A DNA stretch of 64,000 nt, from NCBI GenBank assembly GCA_916610825.1, contig OU744446.1, positions 34,759,833-34,823,832 of the forward strand. The letters are read 5' to 3'. The notes under the pieces were generated by a model that saw only the letters and a list, made by a program, of their open reading frames with translations, did no database searches and had not been told where the DNA came from. The position numbers were made by a program, and so were the translations under genes. Of the stretch, positions 12,033 to 20,300 are shown piece by piece. Within the stretch, counting starts at the first letter, position 1. Each line of letters starts with the position of its first letter. Source of the DNA: Haliclystus octoradiatus (lineage: Eukaryota > Cnidaria > Staurozoa > Stauromedusae > Haliclystidae).

Positions 12033-13098
12033 CTATTTCGTTAGTAGGCTGCAAACTTTTCGTTTCGTGGGATATAACACACCTGCGTCTTTTAGTGGCG
12101 CCTCACTCCGCTCGGCGCCGTTATCCCCTGCTCCCCTTAAAAAATCACTTCGCGATTTTTTTAAGCTTCGCTCGGCCCCGTGGGCCCGAGTGCTAGTGGT
12201 ATTTGGACGTTTGAAAAAATCGGAGAGCAGAGGAGGAGCGAGGTTAAATTTAATTTTATGGGTGATCAATAGCTGGTGCGATGTTATTCTGTCTCTGATT
12301 GAGAGCCAACCAAGTCGACTACTCATCTCAGAGACAGGAATGCGATAGTCACAACGAAGAACTGCTCTCATCCCTCTGTTTTGTAACCTCTGGTGGCGAT
12401 CAAGATGTTGCTGTTTGCAATTCCCCCATGTGACAGCACAGCAATCAAAATGAGGCAAAACAATTGAATTATAAACTAAGGAGGCCGTGTGTTTGGGTAT
12501 ATAGCGTCGAATGTATTTCAATACACCGATGCCTCTGTTTACCTTGCTATTCATGGCATTGATATGGTCATCAAATGATAGGCACTGATCAATTTTTACA
12601 CCTAGATATTTTAGAAGGGTTACATTATCAATTATACTCAATATTCACAGTTATATTAAAGTTTTGTGAGCTTTGCTTTTTTAGATTTGGTTTAGAACCT
12701 ATGGCCATACAGTTAGTTTCAGATACATTTAAACTCAATATATTTGAACATAGCCAAGTATATTTATTATTTAAATTATTTGTTAGTTGTTTTTCAATTT
12801 CTGTTATATCTTTATTGGCAACATATAAAAGAGTGTCATCAGCATAAAGATTTATTTTACAATTTTTTACAGTATCACAAATGTCGTTTATATAAATTAA
12901 AAAGAGAAGAGGCCCAAGGATTGCCCCTTGGGGAACACCATGTTTAATTACACCTATATCTGAATTTATATTATTTACATTAACTATATGCTTTCTACCT
13001 ATTAAATAAGATTTAAAGAAATGTATACTATTTATATCGCTTCCATATAATTTAAGTTTATCAAGAAGTCTATAAATATCTACAGTATCAAACGCTTT
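12033..13098 (-). pseudogene. LINE ORF2, 3' half (RT palm to C-terminus), split by Gypsy insertion
   Basis: Minus-strand reading resumes at AFDTVD beside the Gypsy 5' LTR, then IKHGVPQGAILGPLLF near 12,900-12,955, the catalytic INLYADDTLLY near 12,840-12,870, and LLKYLGVKIDQCLSFDDHI near 12,570-12,620. A frameshift lies at about 12,640-12,660. The C-terminal region (RLGWLSIRDRI) is followed by GC-rich sequence containing an 11-bp inverted repeat around 12,136-12,165. It belongs with 18,632-19,380. CR1/Jockey-like non-LTR family by motif order; dead. Confidence 0.85.
13094..13098. repeat. Target-site duplication, left (GCTTT)
   Basis: GCTTT before the 5' LTR pairs with GATTT at 18,632-18,636 after the 3' LTR. 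Removing the element and one copy leaves seven T's, which exactly restores the LINE reading frame (Leu-Lys-Lys-Ala). Confidence 0.8.
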
Positions 13099-13304
13099 TG
13101 TAGCAATATTAGAATTAGCCTCTCATTGATGTCGCCTCTCTTCTATCTAGGGATAAACCTCAACCTAAGGAGAATCAAGCATTCGTTGTACGTTGCTACA
13201 TGCAACCAGTATTATATAATCAGAGTTATACAAAGCGTATTGATTTGTCTCGTATTGTCCATGTGTCTTACATTGATCGATACTCATAGTAACAACTCAT
13301 CACA
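13099..13304 (+). repeat. 5' LTR of the Gypsy element
   Basis: Begins TGTAGCAATATT and ends CATCACA. Contains a TATA-like TATTATATAATC near 13,210. Differs from the 3' LTR by C/T near the start, C/T in CAAAGCGTATTG and T/A in CGTATTGTCC. Confidence 0.97.
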
Positions 13305-13322
13305 TGGCGCAGTTGATACTAA
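13305..13322 (+). promoter_or_regulatory. Primer-binding site
   Basis: TGGCGCAGTTGATACT starts directly after the LTR; TGG pairs with the CCA end of a tRNA. I cannot say which tRNA. Confidence 0.7.
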
Positions 13323-13630
13323 CTTATAAATTTTTTGTTTTACCTTATTATTATTAATTAATATTATTTACTGGCAACGTTTCCAACACAGACAACACAA
13401 TCAGATCACGCACTCTATCGAAGTCCAGTGAGTTTTTAATAAATTTAAATACAGCAATTTGTAAATTGAACTTTTGATATCCTGAAGAAACATCCATGAA
13501 GATTGACATTTAAAGATATATTCTTTAAGGCAAAACTTCAACTTGACGCTCAACATATTTTTATCTTCAATTTCTATGTTTGCTATTGTATTTCCGTGTT
13601 GTGAAATTCTTCACGCTGTTGTTACCCATT

Positions 13631-14293
13631 ATGTCGTCTGACGAAAACAATGAACGCACAACTCAGACAGCACACAGAGCACGTATCGCGGCAAGTCAAA
13701 CGATCGTAGAAAGTCTTGTGTCGAATGCGGTGAGTTCATTCAGAGCTGAAAACACCACCGACTTAGCACATCAAAGCTCACAACAGGATGTTCGTTTATC
13801 TAACATCGAACGCATGGTCGCCAACTTGATCAACGCATTCAGTGCAATTATTTCGCCGACCACAACGTCCAACACCGACCAACCGTCGAGCGTTATGATG
13901 TCAGCAATTCCTGGTCCTTCTGGACATTCAACCGTTTCAATGCCAGGATCCACAGCTATAGCAGTAGCTACACATACTGAACAAACTGTAGATCACGTAC
14001 CTGCAACTACACATTCAGCTTCACAGCCATTAAGCTCAGACACAAATGACGTCAACGTCCAAGCGTCCACAGTAATGACGCCAGCTGTTCAACTTCCACT
14101 AATCAGCTCTCAAACCATTCAAATACGAAGTCATCCAGCTTCAAGTCAAGCTCAAAGAGTTGATACATCAGCACAACCGGAACCTCTGACAAAAATTTTC
14201 ACCTTACTTAAATTGACCAACGCTACATGTTCGACCAACGCTCCCTTCAAGAGCAACACATTCGACTTGAAGGGTGCATTTCAACTGACATGA
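13631..14293 (+). CDS. gag: Gag N-terminal part of the Gypsy element
   Basis: Begins MSSDENNERTTQ at 13,631; the in-frame ATG at 13,580 is upstream and would add a hydrophobic stretch unlike gag. The protein is Ser/Thr/Gln-rich and lacks motifs. The frame closes at 14,293, while capsid-like sequence continues in the -1 frame from 14,209. No slippery heptamer of the X XXY YYZ type is seen in the overlap, so I read this as a frame-breaking mutation inside gag, not programmed frameshifting. Confidence 0.7.
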   Translation: MSSDENNERTTQTAHRARIAASQTIVESLVSNAVSSFRAENTTDLAHQSSQQDVRLSNIERMVANLINAFSAIISPTTTSNTDQPSSVMMSAIPGPSGHSTVSMPGSTAIAVATHTEQTVDHVPATTHSASQPLSSDTNDVNVQASTVMTPAVQLPLISSQTIQIRSHPASSQAQRVDTSAQPEPLTKIFTLLKLTNATCSTNAPFKSNTFDLKGAFQLT

Positions 14294-16893
14294 TGAAGCA
14301 CATTAAATACGTGGTGGAGTTAAATGATTGGACAGGTCTCACAATCCAAGGAATTCTGGATCGCCTTCACCTATATTTTGACCAAGAAGAGAATATCAAT
14401 GAACTTTGTGTCAATTTTGATCGTTGTACACAGAAAAATGGTGAAGCCTTCAACGATATTTATGTAAATTTGAGAGAATTATACGATCAAACCGATCCAT
14501 GTTCTCATTGCCATGAACAACAATATCAAGATAAAATTTTGATCACCAGAATTATTTCCGGCATTATTGATGATGAAATCCGTCGGAAATTGTTGGCATT
14601 AAATCGTCCCTCTTTGAGAGAGATACTACGTATTTGTCGTGCTGAAGAACATGCAAAGAATGAAAGTGACGCACTTAACAAAGAAACCAACTCAACTGTA
14701 GCAGTCAATCAAGCTACTAGCAGACATGGACGCAGTATCAGTAAAGGAAACACTAAGACGTCAAAGCCAAAACCTGACACACAAGAACAATCAGCAGAGC
14801 AGAACAAGAAGACATGCGGAAGATGTGGTGGTAGAGCACACACAGACCCTGCCAACTGTAAAGCCAAAGATGCCGTATGTAGTCATTGCAATAAAAATGG
14901 ACATTTCCGCAATTGCTGCTTTGATCTCAATAAAGACAAAGTAGAGACAAGAGCAATACATATTCGATCTTTAAAGGCATCCAAAGCACTCACCATCGAT
15001 GTGTCAATATCGTACAATAATCGATTTACGTTCTTCACAAGTGCATTACCGGACACTGGTGCTGACGCTTCTATAATTTTTTGGGAAGTACTAGCACAGA
15101 ATAATATCTGCTTAAATGATATTCAACAATCTTGTAATCCAGACATAGTAGCTGCAAATGGCAACGCCCTTGAATGTTTTGGAACCATTACAGCCCAAGT
15201 AGAATTTGAAAGACAAACCATTTCTACAACCTTTTATGTCAGTCCTGATATCACTGGCTCTATATTGTCCTGGTCAACTTGCAAAGAACTTCATCTATTG
15301 GCAGCAGCATACCCATTCCCTACTAATCCCGTAACTGCAAACTCCATTATAAGCCCACCTGATGACATCAACGACTGTGAATCCATCAAAGTGCAGCTCC
15401 TTCATGAATATGCAGATGTCTTCTCATCAAAAGAACAGCTTACAGCAATGGAAGGTGAGCCGATGACGATTGAATTTCAGGAAAACGCTCAACCACACGC
15501 CTTGTACACCGCTAGAGCAATACCATATGCATGGCGTGATGAAGTTGAGCAGCTGTTGAAGGAAATGACCAATAAAGGTGTTATTCAACCAATCGACGAG
15601 CCATCCGAATGGGTTAGCCCAATGGTCGTTGTACCTAAGTCAAATGGAAAACCACGTATATGTGTCGATTTTACTGGTCTGAATAAATTTGTAAAACACC
15701 CAACGCATCCTTTCAAACCACCGAAAGATGCTGTCGCTGCTATTCCAAACACATCAAAGTATCTCACTACTTTTGATGCCACATCAGGCTATTGGCAAAT
15801 GCCTCTTCATGAAGACAGTCAAGCCCTCACCACATTCATCACTCCATTTGGCCGATACAAGTTCTTAAGAGCTCCAATGGGACTGATCAGCGCAGGCGAC
15901 GTATATTGCAAACGAGGTGAGCGCGCCTTAGAAGACATACCCAATGTATCAAAAGTAGTAGACGATATCCTGGTTCATGATGCTACATTTTCAGAACATA
16001 TTCAACATGTAAAAACCATACTAGATCGCTGTAGATCGAACAAGATCACCTTGAATCCTGAAAAATTTGTATTTGGTCAACCAAAAGTATCATTTGTTGG
16101 CTACATTGTTGGAAGAGATGGAATCGCAGCAGATGACAAAAAGTTAAAAGCAATTTCATCATTTCCAGCGCCTACTAACATTACTGAACTTCGGTCCTTA
16201 GTTGGACTGGTGAATCAGCTTACTGACTTCAGCACAGAATTGGCATGTGTTTTAGCCCCTCTTCGTGGATTACTCAGTACTAAAAATGTATTCCAATGGA
16301 CATCCGACTGTCAAATAGCTTTCGACAACACTAAAAAGGCATTAACGTCTGCACCAATCCTGGCACATTTTGACGTAAATTTGCCAACATCCTTACACAC
16401 AGATGCCTCAAGGCGTAACGGTTTGGGTTATGCCCTGCTACAAAAACATGAAGACAGATGGAGATTAATACAGTGTGGATCAAGATTTTTAACTTCAGCT
16501 GAGTCAATTTATGCTGTAGTTGAACTAGAAAAGCTTGCAATTCAGTGGGCCATCAACATATGTAAACTATATCTTACTGGCCTTGATTTTGAAGTCATCA
16601 CCGACCACAAGCCATTAATCCCAATCTTGAACACTCAGACACTGGACGTAATAGAAAATTCACGTTTACAACGCCTCAAATTGAAGATGCAATCGTACCG
16701 CTTCCATACTTCTTGGCTAGCAGGACGCTTTCACGCACTGGCCGACGCTTTGAGCCGAGCACCTGTGGCTGATTCTACTGAAGAAGATCATCATCCGCCC
16801 TTGGATTCACATGCTCAACTGCAGATCAACGCCATTGTCAATTCAATCGCTACTTCTCCAGACATATCAACAGATGACGATCATCTTCTTTGA
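14227..16893 (+). CDS. pol: Gag capsid/zinc knuckles, protease, RT and RNase H polyprotein
   Basis: One open frame of 888 codons. Domains in order: capsid-like region (about residues 1-160); two zinc knuckles, CGRCGGRAHTDPANC and CSHCNKNGHFRNC (14,814-14,925); protease with the LPDTGADASI active site (15,046-15,075); reverse transcriptase with FDATSGYWQM and catalytic VVDDIL (15,955-15,972); RNase H with LHTDASRRNG and ITDHKPL; then a linker ending at TGA 16,891-16,893. The same frame stays open beyond the stop into integrase, so this is the front part of a Gag-Pol polyprotein. The RT box has Val where Tyr or Phe is commoner, as in several animal Gypsy lineages. Confidence 0.95.
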   Translation: MFDQRSLQEQHIRLEGCISTDMMKHIKYVVELNDWTGLTIQGILDRLHLYFDQEENINELCVNFDRCTQKNGEAFNDIYVNLRELYDQTDPCSHCHEQQYQDKILITRIISGIIDDEIRRKLLALNRPSLREILRICRAEEHAKNESDALNKETNSTVAVNQATSRHGRSISKGNTKTSKPKPDTQEQSAEQNKKTCGRCGGRAHTDPANCKAKDAVCSHCNKNGHFRNCCFDLNKDKVETRAIHIRSLKASKALTIDVSISYNNRFTFFTSALPDTGADASIIFWEVLAQNNICLNDIQQSCNPDIVAANGNALECFGTITAQVEFERQTISTTFYVSPDITGSILSWSTCKELHLLAAAYPFPTNPVTANSIISPPDDINDCESIKVQLLHEYADVFSSKEQLTAMEGEPMTIEFQENAQPHALYTARAIPYAWRDEVEQLLKEMTNKGVIQPIDEPSEWVSPMVVVPKSNGKPRICVDFTGLNKFVKHPTHPFKPPKDAVAAIPNTSKYLTTFDATSGYWQMPLHEDSQALTTFITPFGRYKFLRAPMGLISAGDVYCKRGERALEDIPNVSKVVDDILVHDATFSEHIQHVKTILDRCRSNKITLNPEKFVFGQPKVSFVGYIVGRDGIAADDKKLKAISSFPAPTNITELRSLVGLVNQLTDFSTELACVLAPLRGLLSTKNVFQWTSDCQIAFDNTKKALTSAPILAHFDVNLPTSLHTDASRRNGLGYALLQKHEDRWRLIQCGSRFLTSAESIYAVVELEKLAIQWAINICKLYLTGLDFEVITDHKPLIPILNTQTLDVIENSRLQRLKLKMQSYRFHTSWLAGRFHALADALSRAPVADSTEEDHHPPLDSHAQLQINAIVNSIATSPDISTDDDHLL

Positions 16894-18318
16894 GACTTAA
16901 ACCAAGCAGCTGATGTCGACCAAGAGTATCAAGACCTCATCAAAGCTATCAAAGAAGAATGTCAACCGTGCAACTTACCTTCACATTTGAAGCAGTACAA
17001 AGGTGTTCTTTTTGATCTATCATTGCAAGACCAATATGTTCTTTACAATGGTTATCGCCTGCTGATACCACGGTCACAGCGACGTATGATGCTTGATCGT
17101 CTACATACTGCTCATCAAGGCATCGAGCGTACAAAAAGAAGAGCACAGCAATCATGCTACTGGCCTGGCATATCTAATGATATACGCAACATAGTTGAGT
17201 CTTGTGATGCCTGCAACATCCATCAGTATTCGCAACAGAAAGAAACCTTTCTCTCTGGCCAACACCCTAATAAACCATTTGAGCAGTGTTCAGCTGATTT
17301 ATTCTCTGCTGGCACAAAAAAGTTTCTGGTCTACGTCGATCGTTACTCTAGATGGCCGTGTGTACATGATTACAATGCTGATCCTAATACTACAATGGTC
17401 ACTTATTCCATGACCAATTTCTTCAGAGATTATGGTGCTCCTATAAATCTTCGCACTGATGGTAGACCACAATTCAAATCAGAAGAATTTGATCAATTCT
17501 GCAAACACTGGGGAATCAAGCATGACCCATCGTCACCTTATTATGCTCAAAGCAATGGTCATGCCGAGGCTGGCGTCAAAGCCATGAAAATATTAATCAA
17601 GAAAAATATCACGGAAAACAACCACTTCAACAAAGCCAAGCTGAGTGAAGCCATTTTAGAATTTCGTAATACTCCAAAAGCTGATGGCTTATCACCAGCT
17701 CAAAGAATATTTGGTGTCCCCATGCAAACACGTCTACCAACTCATCAGCTGGCATTTGACAGAAAATGGTATAAGACTGCAACGGAGGCTGATGAATTTG
17801 CTGCGAAGACAAAATTAACAAACATCGATCATTACAATGAAGGTGCCCGTAATCTTGTCCCATTGGTCATTGGCGATGAAGTACGAATTCAAGATACTAC
17901 CAGTAAACGCTGGGATAGAGTCGGTCTCATTACAACTACGTTGCCATTTCGACAATATCTTGTCAAACTTCCATCTGGCACTGTTCTAGCAAGAAACAGA
18001 AGACACCTCTGGAAGCCGAAGAAGACTCATCCAACATCCAATGACGAGACGACTCATCCAACATCCAATGACGAGACGACTCATCCAACATCCAATGACG
18101 AGACGACTCATCCAACATCCAATGACGAGACGACTCATCCAACATCCAATGACGAGACGACTCATCCAACATCCAATGACGAGACGACTCATCCAACATC
18201 CAATGACGAGACGACTCATCCAACATCCAAGGACGAGACGACTCATCCAACATCCAATGAGAAGAAAAATTATCCAAAACGAAAGCAGAGAAGCCCTGAT
18301 CGCTACTATGGACAGTAA
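16894..18318 (+). CDS. Integrase of the Gypsy element, downstream of an in-frame stop
   Basis: Inserts the DNA copy into the host genome. In the same frame as the RT segment and separated only by the TGA; the first Met after it is at 16,987. It has the H-H-C-C zinc domain (HTAHQGIERTKRRAQQSCYW ... CDACNIHQ), then a DDE core: Asp in CSADLFSAG, Asp in LRTDGRPQF and Glu in SNGHAEAGVK. A short C-terminal domain (VIGDEVRIQD, DRVGLITTTLPFRQYLVKL) precedes a nine-residue tandem repeat and a basic tail ending RSPDRYYGQ. Without readthrough or repair this part would not be translated from the upstream start. Confidence 0.93.
   Translation, partial: DLNQAADVDQEYQDLIKAIKEECQPCNLPSHLKQYKGVLFDLSLQDQYVLYNGYRLLIPRSQRRMMLDRLHTAHQGIERTKRRAQQSCYWPGISNDIRNIVESCDACNIHQYSQQKETFLSGQHPNKPFEQCSADLFSAGTKKFLVYVDRYSRWPCVHDYNADPNTTMVTYSMTNFFRDYGAPINLRTDGRPQFKSEEFDQFCKHWGIKHDPSSPYYAQSNGHAEAGVKAMKILIKKNITENNHFNKAKLSEAILEFRNTPKADGLSPAQRIFGVPMQTRLPTHQLAFDRKWYKTATEADEFAAKTKLTNIDHYNEGARNLVPLVIGDEVRIQDTTSKRWDRVGLITTTLPFRQYLVKLPSGTVLARNRRHLWKPKKTHPTSNDETTHPTSNDETTHPTSNDETTHPTSNDETTHPTSNDETTHPTSNDETTHPTSNDETTHPTSKDETTHPTSNEKKNYPKRKQRSPDRYYGQ
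18025..18261 (+). repeat. 27-bp coding minisatellite in the integrase tail
   Basis: Units start at 18025 and every 27 bases to 18241: eight full plus one partial. Each codes for Thr-His-Pro-Thr-Ser-Asn-Asp-Glu-Thr. All are identical except unit 8 (Asn to Lys). The frame is preserved, so length changes remain in frame. Long frames on other strands here are by-products. Confidence 0.97.
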
Positions 18319-18413
18319 TATTTCAAAAGATAATCAAAATAGCTAAAGAGTTTGTTTTTTCCATAAACAAATATATCATAAAAATTCACATTATAACCTT
18401 AATTTTAATAATC

Positions 18414-18425
18414 TTGAAGGGGAGG
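18414..18425 (+). promoter_or_regulatory. Polypurine tract
   Basis: TTGAAGGGGAGG-type purine run immediately before the 3' LTR, the expected primer for plus-strand DNA synthesis. Confidence 0.85.
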
Positions 18426-18631
18426 TGTAGTAATATTAGAATTAGCCTCTCATTGATGTCGCCTCTCTTCTATCTAGGGATAAACCTCAACCTAAGGAGA
18501 ATCAAGCATTCGTTGTACGTTGCTACATGCAACCAGTATTATATAATCAGAGTTATACAAAGTGTATTGATTTGTCTCGTATAGTCCATGTGTCTTACAT
18601 TGATCGATACTCATAGTAACAACTCATCACA
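18426..18631 (+). repeat. 3' LTR of the Gypsy element
   Basis: TGTAGTAATATT ... CATCACA, 206 bp, same length as the 5' LTR with three substitutions and no indel. Confidence 0.97.
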
Positions 18632-19380
18632 GATTTTTTTAAGTCTATGCTGACTACACCTACAAGTTTGCGATTTAGAATACTATCAAAACAAAATTCT
18701 GAAAAACATAATATACTACTGTCAGTAGAATGGTTTGGACGGAAGCCTGATTGGAATTTAGTTAATAAATGATTAGATAATAAATATTGGTTTAATTGAT
18801 TATGTGCAATCTTTTCTAAGATCTTAGAGATTATAGGAAGAATCGATATAGGTCTATAATTTGTTCTTTGAACAATCGAGCTTCCTTTATGCAAAGGAAT
18901 TATTTTAGCGGTTTTTAAAGCCTCAGGAAAAATACCATTTTTAATGATAAATTTATTATTTTGGTAAGGCTTGGAGATATACTGTGGGCAGTGAGTTTTA
19001 GGACCCTGGTTTCGATTTTGTCAACACCTATGGAACGTTTGTTTGGTAATTTATAAATGAGAGCTTCTGTATCAGCAGTACGTATTGGTTGAAACTTAAT
19101 TTATTTGAAAGAAGATTAGAATTTGAATTGAATTGATATAATTATTTGCAAGAGTGATTGGATTTTTATCAACAATGAGGATGGCGTCTGCTAAATTTTT
19201 AGCTATATCTAGAAAATAAGAATTAAATTTATTGGCAATTATTGATTTACCAGTAACTAATTGATCATCTATGTTCAGTTTATTTATTTGTACAGGGTTA
19301 GATTTATTTGGAAAAATTTGTTTTAAGAATTTCCACATTTGTTTAGGATTATTTTGATTATCTACAATATTTTTACATTA
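18632..19380 (-). pseudogene. LINE ORF2, 5' half of the split reverse transcriptase
   Basis: Minus-strand reading: MWKFLKQIFPNKSNP near 19,338 downward, then KNGIFPEALKTAKIIPLHKG around 18,890-18,945, NYRPISILPIISKILEKI, LLTKFQSGFRPNHSTDSSIL and VVSIDLKK, where the Gypsy 3' LTR begins. The next residues of the same domain continue at 13,098. A gap or frameshift lies at about 18,960-19,096. The endonuclease domain is missing, so the LINE was 5' truncated or decayed before about 19,380. Confidence 0.85.
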
Positions 19381-19429
19381 TTAGTTCTTTTTACATGATT
19401 TAAAATATTTAGTGAATTCATTACCTTCG

Positions 19430-20300
19430 TAGTCCTGGCCCCCCACCTCTTCAAATTTTGTCCAAAATATCATAAATACATTGATCAGTAGTTGATCAGT
19501 TGTGATCAGGTGTTTTTCAGACCAATCAAACAAAAGCGTTACAGTTATTAACGATTTTCTTGTGGGGGTGCGGACTACGCCAGCCCCCCTCCTCACCCAA
19601 TTCGAAAATTTATATATCAAAAGTTTGATCACGCTGTCATAAGTACTGATCAGGCATTTATTTTGCTGATGAAATTACGATCAACGAAATATTTGAGTTT
19701 TAGGCTCAATTTATAGCATAGTCCTGGCCCCCACCCCACTTAACCACGTCCAATTTCGAAAATTTTCATGTCAAAAGTTTGATCACGATGTGATCAGTGC
19801 TGATCAGGCTATAGCTAAACTGATCAATTGAAGATCAAAGGGATATTAACGTTCCACGGTACAAAATTACCGGTACAAACATTTCTCTGGTATTTAATCT
19901 AGCAGATTTATATGTTTAAGCTCAATTTTGGAGTTGGAGGAGTATGAATATGTAAAAATCTAAGAATATCATCTACGGACAGAACGTTTTTGTCTACCCA
20001 ACAGTCACCATATCAAAATCAAAAGTTATATATTTCTACCACTTTTTTCTCATTTCTGATTATCATTTGAGGTTTTTTGAAGTTATCTATTAAATTTGTG
20101 ACTGATCAGTAGGATAATAGTGTGTTCTGCGCTGATCAAGCCGTGATGAAGCTTGTGTTGTGAAAATTTTCAAAATTGATTGAGATTTGGTAAAAAGTGG
20201 GGGGGACTAGGGTGACGCTTAAAATGGAGTACGAAAAACGTGAATGTCTTCTGGGTCTTATATTGATCAGTTTAGTCGATGCCTGATCAGGACTGATCAC
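19430..20300. repeat. Degenerate ~145-155-bp repeats with phased TGATCA clusters
   Basis: At least 14 TGATCA palindromes occur in about 820 bp. Triplets at 19482/19493/19503 and 19780/19791/19801 share 11+10 spacing. 19626/19647 has the middle site decayed to TCATAA at 19637. 20264/20284/20294 is spaced 20+10. The first three clusters follow C-rich blocks (AGTCCTGGCCCCC) and a GAAAATTT...CAAAAGTTTGATCAC lead-in, so they are copies of one unit. Function unknown. Confidence 0.85.

Larger units (their letters stand above)
13099..18631 (+). mobile_element. Gypsy-class LTR retrotransposon, 5,533 bp, nearly intact
   Basis: Copy-and-paste retrotransposon. Order: 5' LTR, primer-binding site, gag, protease, reverse transcriptase, RNase H, integrase, polypurine tract, 3' LTR. 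Protease-RT-RNaseH-integrase order defines Gypsy (Ty3) rather than Copia. The LTRs (TG...CA, 206 bp) differ at three positions, so insertion was fairly recent. Defects seen: a frame change inside gag at about 14.21-14.29 kb and an in-frame TGA at 16,891-16,893 between RNase H and integrase. It sits in motif A of a LINE reverse transcriptase on the other strand. Confidence 0.97.

Noticed and set aside
11637-12348. GC-rich open frames as host genes
   Set aside because: No motif, no exon signals, and high GC makes long frames likely by chance.
17963-18346. Repetitive frames (on both strands) over the 27-bp units
   Set aside because: By-products of the minisatellite; only the plus-strand integrase frame joins a real domain.
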